Source: JAFLCM01 sp964510955 (GTDB lineage Bacteria; Planctomycetota; Phycisphaerae; Phycisphaerales; UBA1924). From it: DNA of 64,000 bases. Shown here one piece after another: positions 55,724 through 64,000 of the stretch. The stretch is taken from NCBI GenBank assembly GCA_964510955.1, contig CAZEDW010000018.1, forward strand, positions 18,007-82,006, given 5' to 3'. The position numbers were made by a program, and so were the translations under genes. Under the pieces are notes generated by a model. The model saw nothing but the letters and a program-made list of their open reading frames with translations, was not told the origin of the DNA and made no database searches. Each line of letters begins with the position of its first letter. Positions within the stretch are counted from its first letter, which is position 1.

Positions 55724-56206
55724 ATGCACCACCCACGGTCCATCAGCCTCACCATCGTCTCGCTCCTCAACACCCTGCTGGGCGTGCTCGGCGGCATCGG
55801 CGCTGTGATGTTCATGAACGACGGCGCGGGCGCGGTCAACATGGGTGAGCAGCTGCAGGCCGCCGGCGGAGGCGACGTGGCAGATGCGTTCACCACCGGC
55901 GGCGGCTCGATGATGATCCGCGGCCTGCTCTCGCTGGGTGCGTTCGCCTGCATCGGACTCGGCGGCGTCGGCCTGCTCATGCGGGCCGGTTGGGGGCGGA
56001 CGCTCACGGTGCTGGGCGGCGTTCTGCTGACGGCGTTCCTGCTGTGGCGGGCGACGATGGGCGAGATGGGCGGGCCGAACTGGGCGCTGCTGGCGTGGGG
56101 GATCGCGGTGCCGTGCGGCCTGCTGTTCACCGGCTGGCGGTGGCAGTTCGAGAGCGCGGGGGCCCTGACCGAGGGCGAGCGGCAGGTGCTGCGGAAGGCG
56201 GCGTGA
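55724..56206 (+). CDS. Four-helix membrane protein, function unknown
   Basis: This 160-residue product has four hydrophobic segments (SISLTIVSLLNTLLGVLGGIGAVMFM, IRGLLSLGAFACIGLGGVGLLM, LTVLGGVLLTAFLLWRATM and WALLAWGIAVPCGLLFTGW). A Gly-rich loop between helices 1 and 2 has no charge pattern. The layout resembles small DUF4064-type membrane proteins, but I do not assign it. It starts 186 bases after the rpoD terminator and is convergent with the glycosyltransferase. Confidence 0.65.
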   Translation: MHHPRSISLTIVSLLNTLLGVLGGIGAVMFMNDGAGAVNMGEQLQAAGGGDVADAFTTGGGSMMIRGLLSLGAFACIGLGGVGLLMRAGWGRTLTVLGGVLLTAFLLWRATMGEMGGPNWALLAWGIAVPCGLLFTGWRWQFESAGALTEGERQVLRKAA

Positions 56207-56233
56207 AAGAGCGAACACGCTTCGTTACCGCGC

Positions 56234-57358
56234 TCACATCATCCCCACCACCCGCTCCACAATCTCAAACGCCGCCCGAGGCTGACCCAGCCCCGCCGCC
56301 GCCCGGCGCAGCCGCGTCAGCCGCGGAGCATCGCCCAGGAGCTGTGTCAGCTTGTAGCCCACGGTTGCGACGCTGTTGACCTTAATCGCCGCCGCGTTCT
56401 CCAGCAGGTAGTCGCTGTTGCGGCTTTCCTGGCCGGGGATGGGGTTCATGATGGTCATCACCGCGCCGCGGGCCAGCACCTCGCTGGTGGTCAGGCCGCC
56501 GGGCTTGGTCACGACGGTGTCGGCGGCGGCCATCAGCTCGTCGATCTCTGTCGTGAAGCCGATCACCTTGGCGCGCTGGTGCCTGGGAATGCCGATCTTC
56601 TCCAGGCGTGCTTGGAGCGCCGCGTTCTTGCCGGCCACCACCACCACGTGCACGGGCAGCTCCATCGCCAGGATCGCCTCGTAGATGCGCTCGATGGGCC
56701 CCACGCCGAACCCGCCCGCCAGCAGCAGCACCACCGGACGGTCGGACGCGAGGTTGTGCTTGCGCCGGCACTCCTGGGCGGTCTTCGGCGCGGCGAAGGC
56801 CGGGTGAACCGGGATACCGACGACATCGATGATCGACCGGTCCACACCCCAGTGCGCCAGGCTCAGGGCGGCCTCTTCGGTGGCGACGTAGTACCGGTCC
56901 GTGGGGTGGTTCACCCAGAACGCATGGGCGTCGAAATCGGTGACCACCGTCACCTGCCGCAGCGAGGTCTTCTTCCGGCGGCGCAGCGAGGCGAGGATGT
57001 CCGCCGACAGGAAGTGGGTATTGACCACGATGTCCCACGGCTCGTCGAACAGGTCGATCACCTTGCCGAGGTTGAGCCGCTGGGTGAGCGAGCGCAGGCG
57101 GTCTTCGGTGCGGCTGCGCGGGCCGGGCTTGTCGGTGAGATCGTAGATGTAACCCAACAGGTGCGGGGCCCGGTTGACCAGGTCGAGGTACGCCTTGCCG
57201 TACACGCGCCGGAACAGCGCGTTGGTCAGCGTGAGCACGTCGATGTTCTTGACCGCGATATCAGGGCGGCTCTGGGCGAAGGCGAGAGCAAGCGCCTCGG
57301 CGGCGCGGAGGTGGCCGGCGCCGACCGACGCGGAGAGGATGAGAACGCGCTTGGGCAT
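56234..57358 (-). CDS. GT28-type glycosyltransferase (MGDG synthase/UgtP-like)
   Basis: This 374-residue protein starts MPKRVLILSASVGAGHLRAAEALALAF, the MGDG_synth N-terminal motif (SxxxGxGHxxAA). It continues VVNTHFLSADILA, VVTDFDAHAFWVNHPTDRYYVATEEA, IPVHPAF, VLLLAGGFGVGPIERI and AADTVVTKPGGLTTSEVLARG, the nucleotide-sugar donor part. Relatives transfer glucose or galactose to diacylglycerol. Here the glycolipid product and substrate are not known. It is the last gene of a minus-strand run with TerC and an RNase. Confidence 0.9.
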   Translation of the reverse strand: MPKRVLILSASVGAGHLRAAEALALAFAQSRPDIAVKNIDVLTLTNALFRRVYGKAYLDLVNRAPHLLGYIYDLTDKPGPRSRTEDRLRSLTQRLNLGKVIDLFDEPWDIVVNTHFLSADILASLRRRKKTSLRQVTVVTDFDAHAFWVNHPTDRYYVATEEAALSLAHWGVDRSIIDVVGIPVHPAFAAPKTAQECRRKHNLASDRPVVLLLAGGFGVGPIERIYEAILAMELPVHVVVVAGKNAALQARLEKIGIPRHQRAKVIGFTTEIDELMAAADTVVTKPGGLTTSEVLARGAVMTIMNPIPGQESRNSDYLLENAAAIKVNSVATVGYKLTQLLGDAPRLTRLRRAAAGLGQPRAAFEIVERVVGMM

Positions 57359-57404
57359 GACAGGCAGGGTACCCCCGCGGCCGCAACGCGCGAATCACCG
57401 GCGT

Positions 57405-58385
57405 TCAGGCTTGAGCGTCGGCCTCGGCGCGCCCCTTCTCCGGCACCGCCAGCGAAGCCCCCACCCCCACCGCCAGCATCCCCAGCACCACCGCCAGGCT
57501 GGTCGTGTTATCGATGTGCACCCACGAGTGGATGATCATCTTCACCCCCACAAACGCCAGCACGAAAACCAGCGCCTTGGACAGGAAGCGGAACTTGGAC
57601 AGCAACCCCGACAGGCCGAAGTACATCGTCCTCAGGCCCAGAATGGCGAACATGTTGCTCGTGAAGACGATGAACGGGTCCTTGGTGATCCCGAAGATCG
57701 CCGGGATCGAGTCGAACGCGAACACCAGGTCCGTCGTCTCGATCAGCACCAGGCACACAAACAAGGGCGTGGCGTAGCGCCGGGCGTCGATGCGGGTGAA
57801 GAACCTTGAGCCGTCGTAGCGGTCGCTGACGGGAAGGAACTTCTTGGTGATCCGCATCACCAGGTTCTTCTCCGGCTCGATGTCGTCGTGCTTCAGCACC
57901 AGCATCTTGGCGGCGGTGATGATCAGGAACGCGCCGAACACATAGATGATCCAGTCGAACCGCTGGATCAGCGCCGCACCCACCCCGATCATCACGCCGC
58001 GCAGCACGATCGCCCCCACCACGCCCCAGAACAGCACCCGGTGCTGGAACGCGCCGGGCACCTTGAAGAACTGGAAGATCACCGCGATGACGAAGATGTT
58101 GTCGACACTGAGCGACAGCTCGACGAGGTAGCCGGTGAGGAACTCCATGGCGGCGTCCTTGGCCGTCGCCGCCGAGTGCTCGCCCGTCCCCACGCCCATC
58201 CACTGGTGGAGGTACATGAAGTAGAGCGACACGTTGAACGCCGCCGCCAGCCCCACCCACACGCACAGCCACCCCATCGCCTCCTTGAAGGGCACGACGT
58301 GCGGCTTGCGGTTGAACACGCCCAGGTCGATGGCGAGCATCACCAGGATCGACGAGATGAAGATGACCCAGAGCCAGGGAGACAT
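57405..58385 (-). CDS. TerC-family membrane protein
   Basis: This 326-residue protein starts at ATG 58385 (MSPWLWVIFISSILVMLAIDLGVFNRKPHVVPFKEAMGW). About eight hydrophobic helices carry the TerC pattern: LSVDNIFVIAVIF, FQHRVLFWGVVGAIVLRGVMIGVGAALI, ETTDLVFAFDSIPAIFGITKDPFIVFTSNMFAILGLR. The paired acidic residues in helices are metal-binding in Alx/TerC-type manganese exporters. It probably exports Mn2+ during protein secretion or stress. It shares a strand with the GT28 gene 46 bases downstream. Confidence 0.93.
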   Translation of the reverse strand: MSPWLWVIFISSILVMLAIDLGVFNRKPHVVPFKEAMGWLCVWVGLAAAFNVSLYFMYLHQWMGVGTGEHSAATAKDAAMEFLTGYLVELSLSVDNIFVIAVIFQFFKVPGAFQHRVLFWGVVGAIVLRGVMIGVGAALIQRFDWIIYVFGAFLIITAAKMLVLKHDDIEPEKNLVMRITKKFLPVSDRYDGSRFFTRIDARRYATPLFVCLVLIETTDLVFAFDSIPAIFGITKDPFIVFTSNMFAILGLRTMYFGLSGLLSKFRFLSKALVFVLAFVGVKMIIHSWVHIDNTTSLAVVLGMLAVGVGASLAVPEKGRAEADAQA

Positions 58386-58416
58386 GGGGCGGCGAGTGTA
58401 GTGGCGGGCGGCGGGG

Positions 58417-59847
58417 CTAAAGCGTCGCAACCTCGTGGTATTCGGGACAGGTCGCCTGAAGGCCCGTGGTCTCCCTCAGCCTGTTCGCCAGTATCTGCCG
58501 CGGCCCGCGCTCGCCGTGCGTCAGGAACAGGCGGCAGTTCGACCCCTTCAGCGGCGCGGCCCACCTCAGAAGGTCCGTTTGCCCCGCGTGGGCCGAGAAG
58601 CCGCCCAGCGTGTGCACCTTGGCCCGCACCACCACCGGCTCGCCCCAGACCATCACGCGGTGCACGCGGTCTACCAGTTGCCTCCCGATGGACCCCGCCG
58701 CCTGGAAGCCGGCGATGATCACATGAGTGTCGGGCTTCCACAGGTGGTGACGGAGGTGGTGCATGATTCGTCCGCCGGTGCACATGCCGCTGGCGGCGAT
58801 GATCATGGCCCGTCCGTCGAGCGTGTTAAGTGTCCGCGATTCGTCGCCGGTGCGGAGATAGCTCAGCCCCGGGAAACTGAAGGGCGAGTCGCCGTTGCTC
58901 AGGATTCGCTGCGTGTCCTCGTCGAACAGCGCCGTGTGGCGCCTGTACAGGTCCGTCGCCTCGGCGGCCATCGGGCTGTCCACATACACCGGCAACCGCT
59001 GCACCTTGCCCGCACGGACCAGCTCGCCCAGGTGATACACGAGCTGCTGCGTCCGCCCCACCGCGAACGCGGGCACCAGCACCTTGCCGCCCGAGCCGTT
59101 CAGGCCGGTCAGGATCTTGGTGAACTCCTCGACGGTCTCGGCGAGCGGGCGGTGGTCGCGGTCGCCGTAGGTGGACTCCATCACCACGACGTCCGGCTCG
59201 ATCGCCGGCTGCGCCGCCGACGAGCGCGGCGGGGTGAAGTCCTTGAGCAAGGGCGTGCCGCGCTGGCCCAGGTCGCCCGAGAACAGGATGGTCAGCGGCG
59301 CGGACGCCCCCGAGGCGGCGACTTTCATCTCCACGCTCGCCGAGCCCAGGATGTGCCCCGCTTCGACCAGTCGGATCGTGACCCCCGGGGCGATCTCGCG
59401 CGGCTGGGCATAAGGCAGAGGCTGGAACATCGGCAGCAGCCGCTCGACCTCGTCGGGTGAGTAGAGCGCCGGCAGCGCCGTCTCGCCGCGACGGGCCGCG
59501 CGGACCGCGTCGTGCCGCGCGTCGGCCTCCTGCAGCTGCGCCGAGTCGCGGAGCAGGATGCCCGTCAAGTCCGCCGTCGCGGGCGTGGCGTGGATCTCGC
59601 CCCTGTACCCGTTGGTGACGAGCAGGGGCAGCCGCCCGCAGTGGTCGATGTGGGCATGGGTCAGCACCACGGCGTCGAGGCGCTTGGCATCGATCGGCGG
59701 GAGCCGGTGGTTCCGCTCGTCCGCCTCACGCCCGCCCTGGTGCAGGCCGAAGTCCACCAGCACCCGCGCCCGTCCGGTCTCGACCAGGTAGCACGAGCCG
59801 GTAACCTCCCCCGAGGCGCCGAAGAAGCTGATGGTGGTGCCGGGCAC
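58417..59847 (-). CDS. Beta-CASP metallo-beta-lactamase RNase
   Basis: This 476-residue protein has the HAHIDHCG motif (zinc, residues about 62-69), LVEAGHILGSASVEMKV (second His), ILFSGDLGQRG (Asp) and VVMESTYGDRDH. The beta-CASP insertion has PVYVDSPMAAEATDLYRRH and MIIAASGMCTGGRIMHHLRHHL (motif C). GFSAHAGQTDLLRW near the end has the final His. It belongs to the archaeal/bacterial CPSF73-like RNA exonucleases. It is 31 bases upstream of terC on the same strand. Confidence 0.93.
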   Translation of the reverse strand: MPGTTISFFGASGEVTGSCYLVETGRARVLVDFGLHQGGREADERNHRLPPIDAKRLDAVVLTHAHIDHCGRLPLLVTNGYRGEIHATPATADLTGILLRDSAQLQEADARHDAVRAARRGETALPALYSPDEVERLLPMFQPLPYAQPREIAPGVTIRLVEAGHILGSASVEMKVAASGASAPLTILFSGDLGQRGTPLLKDFTPPRSSAAQPAIEPDVVVMESTYGDRDHRPLAETVEEFTKILTGLNGSGGKVLVPAFAVGRTQQLVYHLGELVRAGKVQRLPVYVDSPMAAEATDLYRRHTALFDEDTQRILSNGDSPFSFPGLSYLRTGDESRTLNTLDGRAMIIAASGMCTGGRIMHHLRHHLWKPDTHVIIAGFQAAGSIGRQLVDRVHRVMVWGEPVVVRAKVHTLGGFSAHAGQTDLLRWAAPLKGSNCRLFLTHGERGPRQILANRLRETTGLQATCPEYHEVATL

Positions 59848-59969
59848 GGGGGGATGCTACCGCCATCAGGCCGGCGGGAGCGCCCGCGTCCTGGCGGCCG
59901 CGTGCTTGCGGGCCAACCGGGGCACGCGATAGAGTGATGTGCCCCTTGACCCTGTGAACCGAGCTGGGG

Positions 59970-60536
59970 ATGCAGTTCCTGCCTCACAACACTGCGCTGG
60001 GCGCGCTGGCCCGCCACGGCCTCACGGAAGTCGCCGAGGGCGATCACTACCGCCTGCGGTACCCCAAGGACGCCGGGGCGCGCTGCATCATCTTCGGGGC
60101 GGCACGCACCGGCGACCCCGCCGGCGCTGCTGCCCTGCGGGTGATGCCGACCGCGCCCGACAAGCTCGGCGAATCGACCGACCACCTGCTGCACCGCGCC
60201 CACGCCGGCGACGTCCTGGTCTTCCCGGCCCGCCCCTGGCGCTACGTCCTCGACGCGGCGGTGTTCGAGCTGGTCAAAGACCCCCTGTGGCTCGACATCG
60301 ACGCCGACGCCACCATGCACCAGAACGCCCGCGACCCGCTCATGGTCCCGCCCAAGGGACGCCACCTGATCCGCGCGCTGGTGACGGCGGTCATGAACGC
60401 CGAGGCGTCGAGCGATCTGGACCTGTGCCTGGGTGCGCCGGAATCGGGGCTGCTGGTGGACATGCGCGCGGGGAAGTCGGTGACGGCATGGCTGCCCAAC
60501 GAAGGGGCGGCGAAGTCGCTGCTGACGCGGCTTTGA
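59970..60536 (+). CDS. Conserved-looking hypothetical protein
   Basis: This 188-residue product has no signal peptide. It is Ala/Asp/Leu-rich with a strand-helix alternation (FLPHNTALGALARHGLTEVAEGDHYRLRYPKDAGARCIIFGAARTG). DVLVFPARPWRYVLDAAVFELVKDPLWLDIDADATMHQNARDPLMVPP follows. I recognise no family. The codon use and start look real. It is divergent from the beta-CASP RNase and convergent with the large dockerin gene. Confidence 0.6.
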   Translation: MQFLPHNTALGALARHGLTEVAEGDHYRLRYPKDAGARCIIFGAARTGDPAGAAALRVMPTAPDKLGESTDHLLHRAHAGDVLVFPARPWRYVLDAAVFELVKDPLWLDIDADATMHQNARDPLMVPPKGRHLIRALVTAVMNAEASSDLDLCLGAPESGLLVDMRAGKSVTAWLPNEGAAKSLLTRL

Positions 60537-60557
60537 CACGGCGGACAGCCGCGCATG

Positions 60558-60587
60558 AAAGGGGCGCCCGCACAGGCGAGCGCCCTT
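60558..60587. terminator. Hairpin between convergent genes
   Basis: AAAGGGGCGC (60558-60567) can pair with GCGCCCTT (60579-60587) with one bulge. AAA precedes it and TTG follows. It lies between two convergent genes. A weak candidate. Confidence 0.45.
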
Positions 60588-60609
60588 GTGTGACAACGAA
60601 CGACACCGC

Positions 60610-62823
60610 TCAATCAAGCCCGAGGGCGTGGATCACTTCGAGGACGTGCTTGATGTGGTTGATGAACTCTTCGTCGTTCAGCGTCGAGACCCAGGCTTGG
60701 TACGCCTCGGCGGAGGTGAAGTCGAGGGCGGCGAGGACAGGGCCGGGAGGGGTGGAGGCGGCGGTCTGAGTCAGCAGTGTCGAACCCTGTCCGGGGGCCG
60801 GGGCCGTTCCAGCGCCGGCTGCAAACCCAAGCCCACTGGCGCTCGCACCCGCGCCGCGACCATTGCTACGGGCCAGCATCTCTTCTGTCTGACAAGTCTG
60901 ACAAGTCTGCCCGAACCCGCTGAGCAGGATCGTGAGGTCCGCGGTGTCCACGATGCCGGCCCGGTTGAGATTGCCCTCCGACACGCATGCATACCCGCTC
61001 TGACCAAAGTGCACGAGCAGCAGGGTCAGGTCGACCGTGTTCGTGACGCCGTCGTTGTTGATGTCACCGGGCGTGCAGGGGTCCACGACGAACTTGTAGT
61101 TGTCCAACGAGACCGGCGGCGGCGTCACGCCGGTGCCCAGGTTGCACTGCAGCGCGGCGTTGGACACGTCGCCGCTGAACGTGTAAGTCGTATCCATGTC
61201 GAACCAGTTGCCCGGGAAGGTGATCGACACCGCTCGGTCGGTGATCGTCGGCGTCGGGACGGTGCCCTGGTCAACCGGGGTCTCCGAGCCGCCGCACGCT
61301 TGCTTGGACACGCGCACAGCCGCGGTCACTCCGAACAGGGTCTGCACCGGGCCGTAGTACTTCATGACAACTGTGATGGGGCAGGTGCTCAGTCTGCGGC
61401 GGATCGTGAAGCGGTCGCCCGGGTACGCCTCGGTCGTGCTTGTCACCGAGTTGTCCGAGTTGCTCACATTGACGGAAGAGTCGGCCCCGTGGACGCGGTA
61501 GCGGTTGAGCGCGATGATCCCGCCGCCCAGTGCCGTTGACGTTTGGGCGATCTCGCCCTGCCAGTTGGTGAAGTCCTCGGTGCAAGACTCTTCAACCCCG
61601 CAGTTTGCACCGGGACCGAGCTTCAGCAGGTTTGCGGGAGTGTTGATGACCACGTTGGCGCACCACGCGGTGGGATTGCCGTTGACCGCCGGCGGGGGGT
61701 CGTTGAACGCGTCGATGATGATGCGCCCCTGGAGGCCAATGGACGAAGCGGAACCGTTCCCTAGCGTCATCATGGTTGTGCCAAAGTCCGAGGTGTTGTT
61801 GCTGTCAGCGGTGCGCCCGAGTCGTCCGACCAGGACCCGCCCCTTCGGCGGGATGCCTTCTGAGAACACAGTGGTCATGCGGAAGTAGCCGCGAGTAAGG
61901 ATTTCACCGCCGAGCGTCGGGCCTTGGTCGAGCAACCGCGGCGCGGTGAGCGTGCCCTTCATGCCGAACGTCGGGTGGCCGGAGGACAGTCGTTGGATGC
62001 CGGCGTCGGCGGTGATGTAGGCGCGAATGGGACCTTCATCGGCGAGGACCGCGCCGATGACGCCGGTGCTCGCATTCTGCGCCTTGATCTGTGGGTAATC
62101 GGCGGTGTTCGGGTTGCTACCAATCTCGCCGTGCCGGCACTGGACGGTGTCGATCGGGCCGTTCGTGTTGATGACGTCGCCGTCCAGGTCCCGATGGCCC
62201 GGCTGAGTACCATTGGCCTCGACTCGAACGATCCTTGCCCCGGCGGATTGAACGCTGCCCAAGCGTGCAAACGAGTGCGCGATGATGGTAGCGCTCACCG
62301 GATCGCCGGCGGCCGCCTTGATGTTGATCTTCTGCAGCACGTCACCTCCGATGTCGGCCCTGACGAGCTGGCGCGCCGTGATGCCGCTGACGAGGTTCCC
62401 GGTAATGTATATCTGCACCTTGGTGTGTTGCGCAGGGTCGGAAGAAATCGATCCAAGATTGGCGCAGCCAGGTGAAGGTAGGGCTTGGCTGGGATCAAAC
62501 CCGGTGGTTGCTCCGCTTCCAATGAGCAACTCGAATGTGCCTCCGGGCACAATCGTCTCCATCAGGCTCAGATCAATTTCTCCGATGTCGGCGCCGGAGT
62601 CTTCGTAGATGCGGAACGTCCCGAGGCTGGGATGATGAGCAAGCGTGAAGTAGATGCCCGTCGGTGTCGCATTGTCGTCGAGCACATAGTCATTCGTCGA
62701 CACATCTTGCCAGGTGTTGCCCACCCGCTTCTGGAACACGATGCCACCGCGCCCCAGCACGCACGACCCAAGGATTGACCCCAGGGCGATCAGCTTCTTC
62801 ACGGTTGTCATGTTCTGGTGCAT
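60610..62823 (-). CDS. Large exported protein with internal dockerin and C-terminal tail
   Basis: This 737-residue protein starts at ATG 62823 after AAAGGAGAGAACC. The signal peptide is KLIALGSILGSCVLG. The body is beta-rich with a repeated parallel structure (NLVSGITARQLVRADIGGDVLQKINIKAAAG, GAVLADEGPIRAYITADAGIQRLSSGH) and Cys pairs (GANCGVEESCTEDF). The dockerin is DINNDGVTNTVDLTLLL, then NLNRAGIVDTADLTILL, FGQTC. Unlike the others here, about 95 residues follow it: a QTCQTCQTE duplication, a Gly/Ala linker and a helical end (AEAYQAWVSTLNDEEFINHIKHVLEVIHAL). The second repeat reads NLNRAG, losing the calcium Asp. It overlaps the upstream gene by 16 bases. Confidence 0.85.
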   Translation of the reverse strand: MHQNMTTVKKLIALGSILGSCVLGRGGIVFQKRVGNTWQDVSTNDYVLDDNATPTGIYFTLAHHPSLGTFRIYEDSGADIGEIDLSLMETIVPGGTFELLIGSGATTGFDPSQALPSPGCANLGSISSDPAQHTKVQIYITGNLVSGITARQLVRADIGGDVLQKINIKAAAGDPVSATIIAHSFARLGSVQSAGARIVRVEANGTQPGHRDLDGDVINTNGPIDTVQCRHGEIGSNPNTADYPQIKAQNASTGVIGAVLADEGPIRAYITADAGIQRLSSGHPTFGMKGTLTAPRLLDQGPTLGGEILTRGYFRMTTVFSEGIPPKGRVLVGRLGRTADSNNTSDFGTTMMTLGNGSASSIGLQGRIIIDAFNDPPPAVNGNPTAWCANVVINTPANLLKLGPGANCGVEESCTEDFTNWQGEIAQTSTALGGGIIALNRYRVHGADSSVNVSNSDNSVTSTTEAYPGDRFTIRRRLSTCPITVVMKYYGPVQTLFGVTAAVRVSKQACGGSETPVDQGTVPTPTITDRAVSITFPGNWFDMDTTYTFSGDVSNAALQCNLGTGVTPPPVSLDNYKFVVDPCTPGDINNDGVTNTVDLTLLLVHFGQSGYACVSEGNLNRAGIVDTADLTILLSGFGQTCQTCQTEEMLARSNGRGAGASASGLGFAAGAGTAPAPGQGSTLLTQTAASTPPGPVLAALDFTSAEAYQAWVSTLNDEEFINHIKHVLEVIHALGLD

Positions 62824-63869
62824 GGTTCTCTCCTTTTTTTGATGCTGGTTCCAAAGGCGCATGCGCCTACGCCGACCACGATGATCGATGGGCTCGGAAC
62901 GGACGACGCGATCCGGAAACCGAGCGTGAGCTCCGACACTCCGGAGGAGTAGTTTCCGGTCCACCAAATGTGGTCCACATCACCGACGATACCAGTGCTA
63001 AACCCTGGTGTGCCCTCCCAGTGATGATTTGCATAGTTTAGGTCTGGCCGCGAAGTCTCCAGCCACTCCGCCAAACACCCCGACATATCCAGCAACCCCC
63101 ACGGCGACTGTGTTGCCGGATACGCGCCAACCCGGAACGAGTTGAAGGGGTCGGCGTTATCGACATAACCGGCGCTGGTCTGCCCGACGCCGCGCGGCCC
63201 GGAGATCGGCGCTGTGTCGCTGGTCGTGGGGTAGAGCCAGTAGCCGTCGTTCCCGTCGCCGTAGCGGTTCGGGTCGTAGTGCCCGGCCTTCACCCACTCG
63301 TCGAGGGTCGGGAGAAAGAACTTGGCGCCCGGGAGCCGCGCCGGCGGCGCATCCGTATCATCGAACATGCTGAGCCCCCGCAGGTCGTACGCGCCGTACT
63401 CCATCGCCTCGCGCGTAATCTTCTTGCCGTTGTGCAGCCAGTTGCAGTAGCGGGCGGCGTTGTACCAGTTGACAAAGTTGACGGGGTACTCATTTCCCAA
63501 TGGGATGTCCGTGCGCGGCCGCAGGTTGCCGCCCAGGATGCCGTCGAAGTAGGAGTAGAGGGCAACCCGCCACGGGTCGCCGATCACCCAGTTGGCTTGG
63601 GCAAAGTCCGCCCACTGCACCGCGGTCATTTCCTGCTTGCTGATTCGGTAGGTGTAGGGCACGGCGCCCATCTCGCGGAAGTACCCGCCGAAGCCTTCAG
63701 GCACTCGGTACGGTGCGTTCCCCGGATGATCGATCACCGCCCAGTTGAACCCGTAGTCCGGGGGCATCCCGCCCGCCCGAGCCGCGCTCCCAAGCTGCAG
63801 CATTACCAGCGCAACCACCGCCGCCCAAGCCACCACCCGCGCCGCGCGCCGCGTCCACGTCGTCTTCAT
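62808..63869 (-). CDS. Exported FGE-sulfatase-fold protein with PEP-CTERM-type tag
   Basis: This 353-residue protein has a signal peptide (AARVVAWAAVVALVMLQLGSAARA). The FGE-sulfatase (formylglycine-generating) fold is indicated by YRISKQEMTAVQWADFAQA, PVNFVNWYNAARYCNWL, FFLPTLDEWVKAGHYDPNRYG, SPWGLLDMSGCLAEWLE and ELTLGFRIASS. The active Cys pair of true FGE enzymes is not evident near the C-terminus, so it is probably a binding or scaffold member. The C-terminus (VPSPSIIVVGVGACAFGTSIKKRREP) is a PEP-CTERM-like tag. It overlaps the start of the large dockerin gene by 16 bases, so the two are coupled. Confidence 0.83.
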   Translation of the reverse strand: MKTTWTRRAARVVAWAAVVALVMLQLGSAARAGGMPPDYGFNWAVIDHPGNAPYRVPEGFGGYFREMGAVPYTYRISKQEMTAVQWADFAQANWVIGDPWRVALYSYFDGILGGNLRPRTDIPLGNEYPVNFVNWYNAARYCNWLHNGKKITREAMEYGAYDLRGLSMFDDTDAPPARLPGAKFFLPTLDEWVKAGHYDPNRYGDGNDGYWLYPTTSDTAPISGPRGVGQTSAGYVDNADPFNSFRVGAYPATQSPWGLLDMSGCLAEWLETSRPDLNYANHHWEGTPGFSTGIVGDVDHIWWTGNYSSGVSELTLGFRIASSVPSPSIIVVGVGACAFGTSIKKRREPCTRT

Positions 63870-63976
63870 GATGTCGTGACTCCGAACCGTGTGCGAGAAA
63901 TCCCCCGGCGGCCCGCTGTCGCGGACAACCGCCGAGCGTTCACGCAGCGTAACCGATGCCCGTGCGGGAATCTGTT

Positions 63977-64000
63977 GGGGGGGGGGGGGGGGGGGGGGGG
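63977..64000. other. Homopolymer G run at the window end
   Basis: Twenty-four consecutive G bases end the window after TCTGTT. No such run occurs elsewhere. It looks like a contig-edge or sequencing artefact, though a real G tract cannot be excluded. Confidence 0.7.

Overview
The window looks like the genome of a high-GC planctomycete, most likely of the class Phycisphaerae. Two kinds of exported protein suggest this. Eight proteins carry a Cys-flanked 'GC-type' dockerin (two D-x-N-x-D-G-x-V-x-T-x-D-L repeats ending in FG...C). Six others end in a PEP-CTERM-like tag (a PTPG or similar Pro motif, a hydrophobic stretch, then an Arg/Lys tail). No cohesin, exosortase, rRNA, tRNA, CRISPR array, phage or transposase was found. 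The last 24 bases are a pure G run that looks like a contig-edge artefact.

Layout. 1-3.6 kb: three consecutive dockerin-tagged beta-helix proteins. 3.7-9.8 kb: two tandem flavin-dependent halogenase-like proteins, then, divergently, a cation/proton antiporter overlapping a ThiF/MoeB adenylyltransferase. 10-17.1 kb: lysS, a GNAT, an exported SAM-methyltransferase-like protein, a thioester-domain-like PEP-CTERM protein, a phosphoesterase and two clpP genes. 17.2-26.5 kb: an accessory region with a lipoprotein, dockerin and PEP-CTERM proteins (one resembling a permuted caspase-fold peptidase, one C39-like), and a minus-strand cluster in which one domain carries either a dockerin or a PEP-CTERM tag. 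26.7-34.3 kb: a Ser/Thr kinase-WD40 receptor, two dockerin proteins and a TetR/AhpD pair. 34.3-42.9 kb: ybaB, dnaX, a thioredoxin-like exported protein, rmuC, murJ, a VanZ-like gene and parA. 43-50.7 kb: an HDOD protein, an ECF sigma/anti-sigma pair, a prepilin, a cyclophilin, tsaB, a HAD hydrolase and acylphosphatase. 51.3-55.5 kb: dnaG-rpoD. 55.7-60.5 kb: a GT28-type glycosyltransferase, TerC, and a beta-CASP RNase. 60.6-63.9 kb: a large dockerin protein and an FGE-fold PEP-CTERM protein.

Highlights. dnaX has the three elements of a programmed -1 frameshift: an A-AAA-AAA slip site, an upstream SD-like element and a downstream hairpin. The tau C-terminal domain is encoded in the -1 frame. 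A PEP-CTERM protein at 20,980-22,086 has C13/caspase-like Cys and His motifs in reversed order, suggesting a circular permutation. The intergenic spaces hold several unrelated families of imperfect inverted repeats; one family sits in three convergent gene junctions.

Limits. All assignments come from reading translated motifs by eye. No database or structure search was run. Starts were chosen by Shine-Dalgarno spacing and family length, and several (parA, dnaG, the 17.2-kb lipoprotein) are uncertain.
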